Of a stretch of 64,000 nucleotides of DNA, positions 1-10,370 are shown piece by piece. The notes beneath the pieces are model-generated. The model worked only from the letters and a program-made list of their open reading frames with translations. It was not told the origin of the DNA and made no database searches. The position numbers and the translations under genes were made by a program. How positions within the stretch are numbered: the first letter of the stretch is position 1; the number at the start of each line of letters is the position of its first letter. This DNA comes from Prochlorococcus marinus str. MIT 9301 (lineage in GTDB: Bacteria; Cyanobacteriota; Cyanobacteriia; PCC-6307; Cyanobiaceae): the NCBI RefSeq assembly GCF_000015965.1, contig NC_009091.1, positions 1,240,001 through 1,304,000 on the forward strand, read 5' to 3'.

Positions 1-1553
1 GATTTTTTAAAATTATTTCTTAAAAATCCAATCCCAATGCCAAATGCAAATAAGATCAAAAATGCATAAATATAAACTAAATAAGGCGACTGATAAATAA
101 TCTTTTTATCATTCAAAAATTCCCCAAAACTAAACTTTAATTCTGCAATTTTTTCAATTAAAAAATTATAAAACTCTATTGGTTTTTTCTTAAAGTATTC
201 CTCATTGAATTCGTTTTCTTTAATCTCAGCATTTTCATAATCTTGTTTTATACCACCAGGCCAAGGTAATCTCCTTTCATCAATATTACCCAACAAATTA
301 TCAAAATCTTCAGTCGTTTTTGTAGAGGTTTCCTTCTCAACCTGTTGGTTTTGAAAATTTGACCTAATTGCAATTCTATTTGATTTCTTTTCTAATTTTT
401 CAATAAATTCTTGAATTTCCCTATCTTCAAACCAAGAATCTAAATCCACGTCTTTTGAGTCAATGTCTCTATACCCAACTAAAACATCATTCTGTAGCCA
501 ATTTTTACAGTAAGTACAAATCGCTTCTAACTTATTACCAGGATAATTATTAAGCCAATCTTGTAAATTTTCATCAGAACTACTTGAAAACCTTGCAGAG
601 GCCTGGTCAATATCAGCTAAAAGCAAATCTAAACAACCAATTAAAGGCATTGAATCAAGACCGGATAAATTTAGTTTCTTTAAAATTCTCCTCGCTTCAA
701 ATAATTTTTCTGGCTTTCTTCTAGAAAAACCAATAGCTGTTAAGGATAGAAAAGCTAAAAATCCTGCTTCTAATGATCCTCTTTTTTGTAATTCAATAAA
801 CAAATCAATCTGTTCTTGCACCGTCAAGAATGGCTTAATTTGTTGAAAAAAAGCTTCAAAATCTTGCTGATTTAAATAATCTTTATATACAGATTTATTA
901 TCACCTTCTAAACCACCTCTTTTGATTATTAAATTTTCCAACATACTTAACCCTTTTTTATGAGACTCTTGATCATTTAGATCCCTACTAAGTAGATCTA
1001 GGATTCTGAAAGGAAGCAAAGCAAGCAAGTCCTCTTCAAGTTCTTTTCTTCTATTCTCAAGCTTTCCCATTCTTTGTAGAAGATGTATACCTTCATGTAA
1101 AAAATCTGCGGCATTCGAATAGGATCTTAGTTGTTGTTCTTGAATTGCAGAATCTCTAGCTGTTAAAGCAGCCAATAATGTTAAATCAGCTTCTCTACTA
1201 CTTCCTAAAGCAGGAGTTTGCGGGGGCTGCAATGCTTTTCTCGTGATTTTAAAAGCTTCTTTTGCTGAACCTGATTCCCAAAGTAGTATTAATCCTGCTA
1301 CTTCTCTATTTGAGGAAAAATCCAATCCAGAATTCCCATTTAATAACAAGTTTTCGTATTCTCTTCTGCTTTCTGGATCTGTAAGTAGATCGGCAGTGAG
1401 GCGAAGCAACTCAGATCTTTGAGTTAAAACTTCATAAGTAAAGCCTTCATCGGGTGTTTTATCTAACCGCAATTGAAACGCCCTTAAAATTTCCTCAGAA
1501 GTTGCAGAGGGGCTTACGCCAATTAAACGAAAATGATCTAAAGGAAGTTCCAA
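1..1553 (-). CDS. ftn2: Cell division protein Ftn2/ZipN (ARC6 family), 3' end outside window
   Basis: I translated this frame directly; it is open from a TTG at 1553 to the window edge, about 517 codons. The N-terminus reads LPLDHFRLIGVSPSATSEEI, a J-domain-like start typical of cyanobacterial Ftn2/ZipN and plastid ARC6. A long helical region follows. One membrane span (around IYAFLILFAFGIGIGFL) is encoded near positions 30-90. In the family this protein tethers the FtsZ ring to the membrane and recruits other divisome proteins; the C-terminal IMS domain would lie beyond the window. An in-frame TAG at 1563-1565 bounds the start, leaving TTG 1553 or ATT 1559. It is divergent from pdhA. Confidence 0.85.
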   Translation of the reverse strand, partial: MELPLDHFRLIGVSPSATSEEILRAFQLRLDKTPDEGFTYEVLTQRSELLRLTADLLTDPESRREYENLLLNGNSGLDFSSNREVAGLILLWESGSAKEAFKITRKALQPPQTPALGSSREADLTLLAALTARDSAIQEQQLRSYSNAADFLHEGIHLLQRMGKLENRRKELEEDLLALLPFRILDLLSRDLNDQESHKKGLSMLENLIIKRGGLEGDNKSVYKDYLNQQDFEAFFQQIKPFLTVQEQIDLFIELQKRGSLEAGFLAFLSLTAIGFSRRKPEKLFEARRILKKLNLSGLDSMPLIGCLDLLLADIDQASARFSSSSDENLQDWLNNYPGNKLEAICTYCKNWLQNDVLVGYRDIDSKDVDLDSWFEDREIQEFIEKLEKKSNRIAIRSNFQNQQVEKETSTKTTEDFDNLLGNIDERRLPWPGGIKQDYENAEIKENEFNEEYFKKKPIEFYNFLIEKIAELKFSFGEFLNDKKIIYQSPYLVYIYAFLILFAFGIGIGFLRNNFKK

Positions 1554-1666
1554 GCAAATATCCTATTGAAAATTCTTAGACAAATTTTATCAAGTTAAAA
1601 AATTTTTTCACATGGTCTTACAGAGTTATTAAAAAAAATCATGAAAATCGACCTTCACAGCTTAGA

Positions 1667-2740
1667 ATGTTAACAAATCAAAACTTCGTTAAGGTATTAT
1701 TCTTGGAAACACATGTAGAGAGAATCTCAAATCTTCAAGACATAAAAAAAGCCGAATTAGATCGAGCAACTGGATTATTTCTTTATGAAGACATGACGCT
1801 TGGTCGTAGGTTTGAAGATAAGTGTGCAGAAATGTATTACAGGGGGAAAATGTTTGGTTTCGTCCATTTATATAACGGTCAAGAGGCTATAAGCACCGGA
1901 GTAATTGGCGCTATGAAAAAGAAACATGATTGGTTTTGTAGTACCTATCGCGATCATGTTCATGCACTAAGTGCGGGGGTTCCCTCATTTGAAGTAATGA
2001 GTGAACTTTTTGGTAAAGCTACTGGATGTAGTAAAGGCCGAGGTGGATCCATGCATTTATTTTCAAGAGAGCATCACTTACTAGGAGGATATGCATTTAT
2101 TGGAGAGGGAATTCCAGTTGCCTTAGGGGCAGCCTTTTCAAGTAAATACAAAAAAGAAGTTGCTGGTAATAGTGATAGTGATGCGGTAACTGCAGCATTC
2201 TTTGGGGATGGGACTTGCAATAATGGGCAGTTTTTTGAATGTTTAAATATGGCCCAGTTATGGAAATTACCCATAATTTTTGTTGTTGAAAATAATAAAT
2301 GGGCTATTGGTATGGCTCATGATAGAGCTACTAGTAACCCAGAAATCTGGAGAAAAGCGTCTGCTTTTGGTATGCACGGCGAGGAAGTTGATGGAATGGA
2401 TGTGTTAGCAGTGAGAGGAGCAGCACAAAGAGCAATTGAGCGAGCTAGAGCAGGAGAAGGTCCCACACTCTTAGAATGTTTGACTTATAGATACAGAGGC
2501 CATTCTCTTGCAGATCCAGATGAATTAAGGTCTGAAAAAGAGAAGGAGTTTTGGGGGAAAAGAGATCCCATTAAGAAATTAGCCAAAGAAATTATTGACG
2601 GTAAATTCGCAACGGAAGAAGAATTAAAAGTTATTGAAAAGAAAATTGATGCAGAGATATCTGAGTCAGTTAAAAATGCTATTGAAGCTCCCGAACCACC
2701 TTCAGAAGAATTAACCAAATATATTTGGGCAGAAGATTAG
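1667..2740 (+). CDS. pdhA: Pyruvate dehydrogenase E1 component, alpha subunit
   Basis: The product is the thiamine-diphosphate-dependent E1 alpha subunit that decarboxylates pyruvate and feeds acetyl-CoA synthesis. The ThDP motif GDGTCNN lies at residues 180-186 and ends in the VVENN block near 207-211. The [11 protein letters not shown] and YRDHVHAL segments typical of cyanobacterial and plastid E1 alpha are present. At 357 residues it is slightly longer than usual. Relatives begin about 30 residues before LYEDM, so a TTG at 1703 (344 residues) is a plausible alternative to the ATG at 1667. The E3 gene lpd lies about 10 kb away on the other strand. Confidence 0.95.
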   Translation: MLTNQNFVKVLFLETHVERISNLQDIKKAELDRATGLFLYEDMTLGRRFEDKCAEMYYRGKMFGFVHLYNGQEAISTGVIGAMKKKHDWFCSTYRDHVHALSAGVPSFEVMSELFGKATGCSKGRGGSMHLFSREHHLLGGYAFIGEGIPVALGAAFSSKYKKEVAGNSDSDAVTAAFFGDGTCNNGQFFECLNMAQLWKLPIIFVVENNKWAIGMAHDRATSNPEIWRKASAFGMHGEEVDGMDVLAVRGAAQRAIERARAGEGPTLLECLTYRYRGHSLADPDELRSEKEKEFWGKRDPIKKLAKEIIDGKFATEEELKVIEKKIDAEISESVKNAIEAPEPPSEELTKYIWAED

Positions 2741-2741
2741 A

Positions 2742-3683
2742 TTAAATACTGCTAGGTAATTTTCTAGTTAAATTCCTTAATTTTCTTAGCGCCTTAAGTT
2801 CAACTTGTCTTACTCTTTCTCTGGAAACTTCTAATAATCTTCCAATTTCAGCAAGTGTGTGTCTCTCATTTGCATCAAGCCCAAATCTTAATTTGAGAAC
2901 ATGTTGTTCTTGCTCGCTCAAATGACTTAACCACTTACCAAGTTGCTCTTGATGCATTTTTTGTTCAACTTGATCTAAAGGTTCTTCATTATTACTATCA
3001 GCAATTAAATCACCTAAAAAGCTTCTGCCGTCATCGCCATTTACTGGAGCATCTAAACTACTTGTCGATAAAGCTTGTCTTAAGACAGAATCCAATTCTT
3101 CTACATCAATTTCCATAGCCTCTGCAATTTCAATCCTGCTGGGCATAGCACCAAGTTTATGAGCCAAATCTCTACTAACTTTTCTAATTGAAGCTAACCT
3201 TTCACTTAAGTGAACAGGTAAACGAATTGTTCTTGATTGACAAGCAATTGCTCTTGTCATACTCTGTCTAATCCACCAAAAAGCGTATGTAGAAAACTTA
3301 TACCCCCTTGTCGGATCAAATTTTTCAACAGCCCTCTCCAACCCAAGAGAACCTTCTTGTACTAAATCAAGAAGTTCCAGTCCTTTACCTTGATATTTTT
3401 TTGCAACACTGACAACTAATCTTAAATTAGCTTTCATCATTCTTTCTTTAGCTCTTCGACCAATTTTTATTGTTCTTTTTTGCTGAGTTGTAAATTCATT
3501 AGTCTTTTCATTTAATTGTCCATCTTCTGTAAGAATCATCATCTTCTGGACTTGATTACCCAACTCAATCTCCTCGGCAGGTGTTAATAAAGGAACTCTA
3601 CCGATATTTTGCAAATACCAGCTAATAGGATCATTGCTTCTCCTTTTAGGCGGTTCTGCTTGTGTTGGTAATGATGAAATCAT
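2742..3683 (-). CDS. Group 2 RNA polymerase sigma factor (RpoD/SigA-like)
   Basis: This is a sigma-70 family protein of 313 residues, without the long N-terminal region of the primary sigma factor, so a group 2 (non-essential type) sigma is likely. Region 1.2 begins at DPISWYLQNIGRVPLL. Region 2 contains LVVSVAKKYQGKGLELLDLV and the -10 recognition stretch YAFWWIRQSMTRAI. Region 4.2 contains LEVSRERVRQVELKALRKL, the -35 helix-turn-helix. Its promoter specificity cannot be read from the sequence. It is convergent with pdhA with a single base between the stop codons. Confidence 0.93.
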   Translation of the reverse strand: MISSLPTQAEPPKRRSNDPISWYLQNIGRVPLLTPAEEIELGNQVQKMMILTEDGQLNEKTNEFTTQQKRTIKIGRRAKERMMKANLRLVVSVAKKYQGKGLELLDLVQEGSLGLERAVEKFDPTRGYKFSTYAFWWIRQSMTRAIACQSRTIRLPVHLSERLASIRKVSRDLAHKLGAMPSRIEIAEAMEIDVEELDSVLRQALSTSSLDAPVNGDDGRSFLGDLIADSNNEEPLDQVEQKMHQEQLGKWLSHLSEQEQHVLKLRFGLDANERHTLAEIGRLLEVSRERVRQVELKALRKLRNLTRKLPSSI

Positions 3684-3823
3684 TTTTTGACCTAATTTAG
3701 GTATTAAAACTTTCCTACACTTTTAATGAAAAAGCCAAATATTTAATGCGCGCTTCAGATTTCAAGTAATATTTGTACACTTATGTGTTTAAAACTATAA
3801 ATAACTCTCCTAAATTGTTTCTT

Positions 3824-5389
3824 TCAAGATATTTGTCTCATTTTTTTATTTCTCATTAATTTTGACAATTCGTCACCAATAGCAGATGCATTTGACCCTT
3901 TTTTGCACTTTGATGCAGCAAATGAATGCAAAAGTACGTATTTAGCAAAATATTCTGCTGTTATGTTTCTACAAAAGGTTAAATCAATCGCAGAACTCCC
4001 TGCTATAAATCCAGATAAAAGATCACCTAATCCAGCTCGAGCTGTCTGTGAATCGGTTCCGAAAAGTTGCCAAACTTTTTTACTATCAGCAACTATGCTA
4101 TTAGCTCCCTTAAATAAAATACCAATGTTAAATTCTTTTGCTGCATCAAGAGCTAGCCCTAAATTGGTAGAAGAATTGATATTAGGGAATAACCTTCGAA
4201 ATTCTTTGCTATGAGGTGTAATCCATGTTTTAAATTTTCTCTCTAAAAAGAAATTTGCCCCTAACTTAGATTCCGAAATTCTATTAAGTGCATCTGCATC
4301 CAAGATCAATAACCCTCCATAATCCAAAAGATAGTCTTTTGATTTTTGCCAATCATCATTATCAATTCCTATTCCTGGGCCGACAGCTACTGAATCAAAT
4401 GCACTTAAATCAATATTTTTTAATGCACCAAATAAAGATGCATTTCCATTCTGATTAGACTGCATAATATCCTTTAAAACTATTTCTGGAGCAACTTGCC
4501 AAATAGATTCAGCAACTACCTCAGGAAGGACAGCGGAGACATAACCTGCTCCACTTGATATCGCGCCTTTTAATGCTAAGTATGCAGCGCCAGGATATTT
4601 TTCACTTCCAGCTATTAATAATGTTCTACCTCTTTTATATTTGTTGGAATTTTTTGGTAAAGAAGGTAAATCAATATTTTTTAAATCTTTGTAAGTAACC
4701 TTAAAAATCTTTTTATCAACTTTTGACAGTTTACTAATAGGTACCCCAACATCTATATGGTGCAATTCTCCAATAAAAGGCAATGCAGAATCTTGAGTTA
4801 ACCCAATCTTATTAAGACCAATTGCCAAGGTATAGTCTGCCTTTACAGCTTTATCTAAAAAAGGCTGTCCTTTATCAGGACATAATCCTGTTGGAATATC
4901 AATACTTATTACCTTGCTATATTTGTTATGAAATTTTTGATTAAACAGTTTAATTAATCTATCATCGACTTTTCTTGTTTGATTATTACCAAAAACTGCA
5001 TCAATCCAAAGATCTTTCCCATTTGCATCAGGAGGCTCTACTAATTTTGTGACACCAATAGATGTAAGATAATTAAGGTGGTCATTTGTTAGTGTTTTTT
5101 TTATCGGGAATGGACACCATACTTGAACATAAAAACCTTTCAAAAAAAGCTCTCTAGCTATCACTGCACCATCCCCGCCATTATGCCCAGGACCTATAAA
5201 AACAGTTATTCCATTCTTGAGAAGAGGTTTCTTTTTTAGAAGCCATCTACTAATTTGGATACCAGCTTTTTCCATCAATGCTTCTTGTGGCATTCCATCA
5301 GAAAACATTTCTTTCTCTACTATCAACATTTGCTTTGAATCAACAATTAAATGTTTAGAATCAATTGTTGGCCATACAATTTCATTCAT
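3824..5389 (-). CDS. nnr: Bifunctional NAD(P)HX epimerase / NAD(P)HX dehydratase
   Basis: This two-domain metabolite-repair enzyme restores hydrated NAD(P)H. The N-terminal YjeF domain (roughly residues 1-230) carries GPGHNGGDGAVIARELF, the epimerase core. The C-terminal ribokinase-like domain (roughly 240-521) carries ILDADALN and the phosphate-binding RAGLGDLLSG. At 521 residues it matches fused bacterial Nnr proteins. It is divergent from mnmA with about 46 bases between starts, so both promoters must lie in that short gap. Confidence 0.92.
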   Translation of the reverse strand: MNEIVWPTIDSKHLIVDSKQMLIVEKEMFSDGMPQEALMEKAGIQISRWLLKKKPLLKNGITVFIGPGHNGGDGAVIARELFLKGFYVQVWCPFPIKKTLTNDHLNYLTSIGVTKLVEPPDANGKDLWIDAVFGNNQTRKVDDRLIKLFNQKFHNKYSKVISIDIPTGLCPDKGQPFLDKAVKADYTLAIGLNKIGLTQDSALPFIGELHHIDVGVPISKLSKVDKKIFKVTYKDLKNIDLPSLPKNSNKYKRGRTLLIAGSEKYPGAAYLALKGAISSGAGYVSAVLPEVVAESIWQVAPEIVLKDIMQSNQNGNASLFGALKNIDLSAFDSVAVGPGIGIDNDDWQKSKDYLLDYGGLLILDADALNRISESKLGANFFLERKFKTWITPHSKEFRRLFPNINSSTNLGLALDAAKEFNIGILFKGANSIVADSKKVWQLFGTDSQTARAGLGDLLSGFIAGSSAIDLTFCRNITAEYFAKYVLLHSFAASKCKKGSNASAIGDELSKLMRNKKMRQIS

Positions 5390-5435
5390 AATTAGTACAA
5401 AGCAATTGAAGAACTGTTCAAAAATTTAAACTTCC

Positions 5436-6593
5436 ATGTTAAAGACACAAAAGGATAAAAAATTAGAGAACTTTTTTTCTTCTAATAATAAAACTAAAAA
5501 GAAAAAAAATATTATTGTAGGTCTTTCTGGTGGCGTAGATAGTTCCCTTTCAGCTGCTCTTCTTGTAGAAAGAGGGTGGAATGTTGAGGGACTAACTCTT
5601 TGGCTAATAAAAGGACAAGGCTCCTGTTGTTCTGAAGGATTAGTGGATGCTGCTGGCCTTTGTGAAGATTTGGGAATTAATCATAAAATAATAGACTCAA
5701 GAGAAATTTTCGAAAGAGAGGTAATTAAAAAAACTACTGAAAGCTATGAGAAAGGATTCACTCCACTGCCATGTTCGATGTGCAACAAGAATGTGAAGTT
5801 TGAAGAAATGCTTAATTACGCAGTAAACAAAAAAGACTTTACTCACATTGCGACCGGACATTACGCAAGGATAAAAAAATCATCTTATGCTGAAACACTT
5901 GATTGCAAGAGCTTTAAATTTAAGGACTTCCTTCTTCTCAGAGGTGCCGACGAAAACAAAGACCAAAGTTATTTTCTTTATTCTCTTTCACAAGAAGTAC
6001 TAAGCAGATTAGAATTTCCTCTTGGTGAAATGAAAAAAGAAGAGACAAGAAAGGAAGCCTTGAGATTAGGCCTTAGAACTGCTCAAAAACCAGAAAGTCA
6101 AGATTTATGTTTAGTTGAGCATTATGGATCAATGCAGAGATTCATCGACAAACACATTGAACCCAAAGAAGGAGAAATTGTGCATGTAAATGGGAAAGTC
6201 CTGGGAACGCACAATGGTATTCAGCACTTCACAATTGGTCAAAGAAAAGGTTTGGGCATCGCTTGGCCGGATCCATTATATGTAAAAAGTTTAGACAGAG
6301 TAAAAAACATAGTTTACGTAGCAGATAAAAGTGATTTATTTAATAGAGAAGCAATAATTACTAAGGTTAACTGGGTTTCAATCGAAGAACCTAAACAAGA
6401 GATAGAAGTAGAAGCACAAATCAGATATAGAAGTCATCCAGTAAAAGGAACTTTAATACCTTTGAAAAATTTTGATAATCCAACTACAACATTCAAATTA
6501 ATTTTTGAAGAAAGTCAAAGTTCGGTAACTCCCGGTCAAGCTGCAGTTTTTTATAAAGGAGAAATTTTATTAGGTGGTGGATTAATTAGTTAA
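5436..6593 (+). CDS. mnmA: tRNA-specific 2-thiouridylase MnmA
   Basis: The enzyme thiolates U34 of tRNA-Lys, Glu and Gln using ATP and a relayed sulfur. The PP-loop SGGVDSS is at residues 31-37. The catalytic cysteine pair is visible as C116 ([11 protein letters not shown]) and C226 (ESQDLCLVE). [12 protein letters not shown]-like sequence marks the C-terminal region. At 385 residues it is a usual length, with a short Lys-rich N-terminal extension. Its 3' end overlaps the convergent lnt by 8 bases. Confidence 0.95.
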   Translation: MLKTQKDKKLENFFSSNNKTKKKKNIIVGLSGGVDSSLSAALLVERGWNVEGLTLWLIKGQGSCCSEGLVDAAGLCEDLGINHKIIDSREIFEREVIKKTTESYEKGFTPLPCSMCNKNVKFEEMLNYAVNKKDFTHIATGHYARIKKSSYAETLDCKSFKFKDFLLLRGADENKDQSYFLYSLSQEVLSRLEFPLGEMKKEETRKEALRLGLRTAQKPESQDLCLVEHYGSMQRFIDKHIEPKEGEIVHVNGKVLGTHNGIQHFTIGQRKGLGIAWPDPLYVKSLDRVKNIVYVADKSDLFNREAIITKVNWVSIEEPKQEIEVEAQIRYRSHPVKGTLIPLKNFDNPTTTFKLIFEESQSSVTPGQAAVFYKGEILLGGGLIS

Positions 6594-8073
6594 TTTTCCA
6601 AAAGAAATTTAATCCCAAAAACAATATAAACAAAAACAAAATAGGTTTATCTCCAAATTTTGTATAGAAAGTCTTTTCGGATGAAAAATTAGGGAACACT
6701 ATTTCATTTTTCTCAACATCATAATCTAAAAGTTTAATTATTTTTCCATCATCTTGAACTAAGCCCGAAGGGCCGGTATTTGATACTAGTAAATTATTTT
6801 TCTTATTTTCAATACTTCTTAATCTAGCCAAAGATAGGAATTGATTATAAAGCTTAGCTGGATATGGATCTAAATTTGCTGCAGTTATTATTAGTTTTGC
6901 TCCGCTATTAATAGCTTTTCTTATTTCTAGTCCATCACTAATTTCGTAACATATAGCTACTGCTAGTGGCGGTGTAAATTTAGGATCAAAAAATCGTGAA
7001 TCAGAGCCTGGCTGAATTCCTCCTACTGCAGATAATCCTTTTGAAAAACTATCTAGAAATCTAGGTATTTTTTCACCTATTGGAACAAGTCTATTTTTAT
7101 CTATAAACGAGGTAAAAGATTTATCTCCAATTTGAAATCCGAGTAAAGAACTTCTTAACTCATTATTTGAATTTCTGAAACCTCCAGACAAGGTATTAAC
7201 CTTAATGGCTTTAGAAAAATAAAAATTATTAGATAGAGTTCCTTCAGGAGCAACAAGAAGTTTCGCTTTATTTGATATAGCATATTTTTGAGCGATAGAT
7301 AGCTTTTCTTCAATAAATTGATCATTTATTTTTAATTTTTCTCTTGTTGGTATATTAGTTTGCCAAATAGCTACTGGATATTCATAATTTCTTTTTATTG
7401 GAGTTTTTAAACCTCCAAATAAATGTAAGAAAATAAAAACCAAAAGTCCTAAAAGAAATATTTTTTTAAAGTAAAGTTTTCTTTCCCATCTACCTTGAAT
7501 ATAAAAAATCCAAAATCCAATCAATATTTGTAATACGCATAAACCACTTGCACCAATCCATCTTGCTAAACCAGCAAGATAAATATCACCTGGGATAAGG
7601 CTCTCTCCTAAACCTATCCAAAAAAAAGGAGTTTGAGAAAGTATCAATTCACCCAAACCCCAAGTCAAAGATAAAAAAAATACTTTTACTGCTAAAGATA
7701 ATATTTTCATTTTGAAAACATCCTCTTTCCAGAGAATAATTTCAACTAACCATCCCCATAAATAAACTAATATCCCACCCAAAAAAGCGCAAAATAGTAA
7801 TATTAAAGTGGAAATTATTAAACTTGCCAGCCATGAAAACCCGAGCCATGTCAATGGATGAAGATCATAAAGCCAAGAATGACTTATCAAGATAAAGAAA
7901 AAACCCCAACAAAAATTTGATATTCTCCTTTTACTTCCCTTCCATAAAATAAATAATGATATCGGCATAAAAAGCAGCCAAAAATGAGTTGAGACTGAAA
8001 TTCCTCCTAAAATCCCTCCTAAACTAGGGTAAAAATATTGTCTTAGAATTTTAATTTGATTTGGGATTAACAA
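6586..8073 (-). CDS. lnt: Apolipoprotein N-acyltransferase
   Basis: The enzyme adds the third acyl chain to lipoproteins at the periplasmic face of the inner membrane. The N-terminal half (about residues 1-220) is a series of hydrophobic spans. The C-terminal half is a nitrilase domain with all three expected catalytic positions: Glu in LLVAPEGTL, Lys in VPIGEKIPR and Cys in VAICYEIS. A last span ([15 protein letters not shown]) closes the protein. At 495 residues it is normal for Lnt. Confidence 0.93.
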   Translation of the reverse strand: MLIPNQIKILRQYFYPSLGGILGGISVSTHFWLLFMPISLFILWKGSKRRISNFCWGFFFILISHSWLYDLHPLTWLGFSWLASLIISTLILLFCAFLGGILVYLWGWLVEIILWKEDVFKMKILSLAVKVFFLSLTWGLGELILSQTPFFWIGLGESLIPGDIYLAGLARWIGASGLCVLQILIGFWIFYIQGRWERKLYFKKIFLLGLLVFIFLHLFGGLKTPIKRNYEYPVAIWQTNIPTREKLKINDQFIEEKLSIAQKYAISNKAKLLVAPEGTLSNNFYFSKAIKVNTLSGGFRNSNNELRSSLLGFQIGDKSFTSFIDKNRLVPIGEKIPRFLDSFSKGLSAVGGIQPGSDSRFFDPKFTPPLAVAICYEISDGLEIRKAINSGAKLIITAANLDPYPAKLYNQFLSLARLRSIENKKNNLLVSNTGPSGLVQDDGKIIKLLDYDVEKNEIVFPNFSSEKTFYTKFGDKPILFLFILFLGLNFFWKIN

Positions 8074-8159
8074 TCTAAAATTACGAAATTAAATTTATAA
8101 TCACCCATTTATTGTACCTTCATTCTGTAGACTAAGTTTTAGTAACTTTCAAAATTTAA

Positions 8160-8732
8160 GTGAAAGAAGTATTTATTAGTTTTGCAATTTTTGTTTTTTG
8201 TGTTTCATTAACTATTTTCAGTCAATTTAATTCACCTCAAGTTGTTAATGCTGCTGAATCAGAAACTCAGTCAGTTCAAAGAACACCTGTTGCAAAATCA
8301 TCAAATGTCTCAAATAATAATTTATTTGAACTAGACCCATCAGATCCAAATCCTATACTTTTCGCTATGGCAGAAGAAACACCAATAGACATTAATTCAA
8401 GGACAACAGAAAGTGGTCTAATTATTGCAGATATCGTAAACGGGGAAGGAGATGAGGCTAATGCTGGCCAAACAGTTACCGTAGATTACACAGGAACACT
8501 AGAAGACGGGACACAATTTGATACCAGTATAGGCAGAGCTCCATTCAGCTTTCCCTTGGGTGCTGGACGAGTAATAAAAGGTTGGGACGAAGGTGTAGCA
8601 GGTATGAAAGTTGGAGGCAAAAGAAAATTAACAATACCTCCGGAACTTGGATACGGGAAAAGAGGAGCTGGAAATGTAATACCTGCTAATGCGACATTAA
8701 TATTTGAAGTTGAATTATTAAAAGTCAATTAA
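8160..8732 (+). CDS. Exported FKBP-type peptidyl-prolyl cis-trans isomerase
   Basis: The protein starts at a GTG and has an N-terminal hydrophobic segment (residues 5-20) consistent with a signal peptide or anchor. A low-complexity Ser/Asn linker follows. An FKBP domain covers about residues 95-190 with [34 protein letters not shown] and the terminal [10 protein letters not shown] strand. It should catalyse prolyl isomerisation outside the cytoplasm (periplasm or thylakoid lumen). It is followed by sodN after 78 bases. Confidence 0.93.
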   Translation: MKEVFISFAIFVFCVSLTIFSQFNSPQVVNAAESETQSVQRTPVAKSSNVSNNNLFELDPSDPNPILFAMAEETPIDINSRTTESGLIIADIVNGEGDEANAGQTVTVDYTGTLEDGTQFDTSIGRAPFSFPLGAGRVIKGWDEGVAGMKVGGKRKLTIPPELGYGKRGAGNVIPANATLIFEVELLKVN

Positions 8733-8810
8733 ATTAAGTAAGAAAAATATCTAAGACTTTTCAATTTAGTTAATCTCCAAGTAATATATATACAACACCA
8801 AATATTTGAA

Positions 8811-9284
8811 ATGTTAAGTAAATTCATCAATTCTTTTCTAGATAAAAAATCCCCAATGACGGTCCATGCTCACTGCGATGGTCCTTGTGGTGTTTACGAC
8901 CCAGCATCTACGAGAGTTGCAGCTGAAGCAGTTTTATCAATGACAAAAAAACTTATTGCATTAGAAGCTCCTTCTAGCACTGATTCAGCAGAGTGGGCCA
9001 CATACAGTAATACATTTTCTAGATATGTTGCAGTTAAAGAAGATCAAGCTAAAGAAACAAAGAAAGAGATCCTAATTTTGTGGACAGATTACTTTAAACC
9101 AGTTCACTTAGAAACTTATCCAGACTTACATGAAACCATTTGGAAGGCGGCCAAATTATGCAGTGCATGCAAAGTTAATATTGACTTAGCCCAAGCTGAA
9201 GAACTCATGAGTTATGTAGAAAAAATTCATAATATTTTCTGGGCTTCAAAAGGAAGATCAGACGCTTTTGTAAAAACTAGTTAA
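8811..9284 (+). CDS. sodN: Nickel superoxide dismutase
   Basis: The nickel-hook sequence HCDGPCGVYDP begins at residue 21, giving His1, Cys2 and Cys6 of the mature enzyme after removal of a 20-residue propeptide ending MTVHA. Total length is 157 residues, with a mature form of about 137, as in other Ni-SODs. The enzyme dismutates superoxide in the cytoplasm. The next frame encodes the peptidase that removes the propeptide, and the convergent gene encodes a putative nickel transporter, so the module is complete in about 1.5 kb. Confidence 0.97.
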   Translation: MLSKFINSFLDKKSPMTVHAHCDGPCGVYDPASTRVAAEAVLSMTKKLIALEAPSSTDSAEWATYSNTFSRYVAVKEDQAKETKKEILILWTDYFKPVHLETYPDLHETIWKAAKLCSACKVNIDLAQAEELMSYVEKIHNIFWASKGRSDAFVKTS

Positions 9285-9316
9285 TCAGAGTTATTTTCAA
9301 AAGTTTTTTTGATTTT

Positions 9317-9685
9317 ATTTTATTTTTTTTAGGTTTAAGAAAAATCGCGATTATTAGTGGTGAATCGATGTTTCCTTACCTAAAAGAAGGTGACATTGTA
9401 TTTTTTAAAAAATATAAAAAGAATAAATCAATACTTAAAAATCGGCAAATAGTTATTTTTAATCATCCAGTTAAAAATAAAAAACTAATAAAAAGGATAA
9501 AGTCAGTAAATCAAAATAACGTTGAGGTTATTGGCGACAATATTAAATTTAGCGAAGATAGTAATAAATTTGGATTAATCAATAAAGAAAAAATAATTGG
9601 GATTTTCACCTCTAAATTAATTATTCCTAAATTAAAAAATTTTTTAATTCAAAAAAACAGAAGCACTTCTTTGAATCCAAAATAA
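9317..9685 (+). CDS. sodX: Ni-SOD maturation protease SodX (S26 signal-peptidase-like), start uncertain
   Basis: The protein resembles the S26 family: the serine motif SGESMFPYLKEGD and the lysine motif LIKRIKSV are both present. The catalytic serine is the codon just before the only ATG (9368), so translation must begin upstream. The frame is open back to a TAG at 9278-9280 but contains no ATG, GTG or TTG. ATT at 9293 or 9317, or ATC at 9344, would be needed. Alternatively, one added T in the T8 run (9323-9330) would join this frame to a TTG at 9309. The coordinate given uses ATT 9317 and is a guess. Its job would be to cleave the SodN propeptide. Confidence 0.75.
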   Translation: MLFFLGLRKIAIISGESMFPYLKEGDIVFFKKYKKNKSILKNRQIVIFNHPVKNKKLIKRIKSVNQNNVEVIGDNIKFSEDSNKFGLINKEKIIGIFTSKLIIPKLKNFLIQKNRSTSLNPK

Positions 9686-10315
9686 TCCCAAAGAAAAGGA
9701 AAGCCCTCCTGCTACAGCTATTAATCTTTTAATAAATTTTTGACTCGCTTTAAAGGTAGTAAAAGATATTAAACAAGTAAAAAGATTCATACTTATGAGT
9801 GAACCAATCAAAGATGAAATCAAATATAAGCAAGCGCTTGTTAAAGGTAGTGCTAAAGCAGGAAGAACTGCAAGAAAATGTGAACCTCCAGCTATACCAT
9901 GTAGCAAACCTAAACCAGTCAAAGCATGTGAGTGCTTATTCTTATTTTTTTGTTCCTTAACATGAAAATGAAAGTGACGATGGGCAATTCCATTCTCATG
10001 CTTATGGGAATGAGAGTGGATACTTAATTGAAAAGAATTTTTTATAGCAAATACTCCAACAATTAGAAGTGAAATTCCAACTAAGAATTCGGCAATACTA
10101 GAAAATTTGTTTAATGGCGTAATATCCTTAATAAAAATCGCTAGAAAAGCTAACAAGAGGACTCCAGAAGAATGTCCCAAGCCCCATGAGAAACTATTTT
10201 TAAGAGCTTTTTGGGGATTATTAATCGCTGCTGGTGCCATTGCAATTAGATGATCAGCGCCACTAACTACATGAACAAATCCTGCGACTATACCTGTTAA
10301 AATTACAGCCTGCAT
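9644..10315 (-). CDS. Putative nickel/cobalt transporter (NicO/HupE-like)
   Basis: This polytopic membrane protein of 223 residues has a GxxHxxxxxDH-type motif in the first span (AGFVHVVSGADHLIA, His15, Asp21, His22). A cytoplasmic or periplasmic loop at residues 100-130 carries ten histidines. A second His motif lies in LGLLHGIAGGSHF. These features fit the NicO/RcnA/HupE group of nickel or cobalt permeases. Placement next to sodN suggests nickel supply for Ni-SOD; direction of transport is inferred. Its 3' end overlaps sodX by 42 bases. Confidence 0.8.
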   Translation of the reverse strand: MQAVILTGIVAGFVHVVSGADHLIAMAPAAINNPQKALKNSFSWGLGHSSGVLLLAFLAIFIKDITPLNKFSSIAEFLVGISLLIVGVFAIKNSFQLSIHSHSHKHENGIAHRHFHFHVKEQKNKNKHSHALTGLGLLHGIAGGSHFLAVLPALALPLTSACLYLISSLIGSLISMNLFTCLISFTTFKASQKFIKRLIAVAGGLSFSLGLFWIQRSASVFLN

Positions 10316-10370
10316 ATATATTCAGTACAACTCTGTTTATTCAATTTTATAGCACGATTTGAAGTCAATA

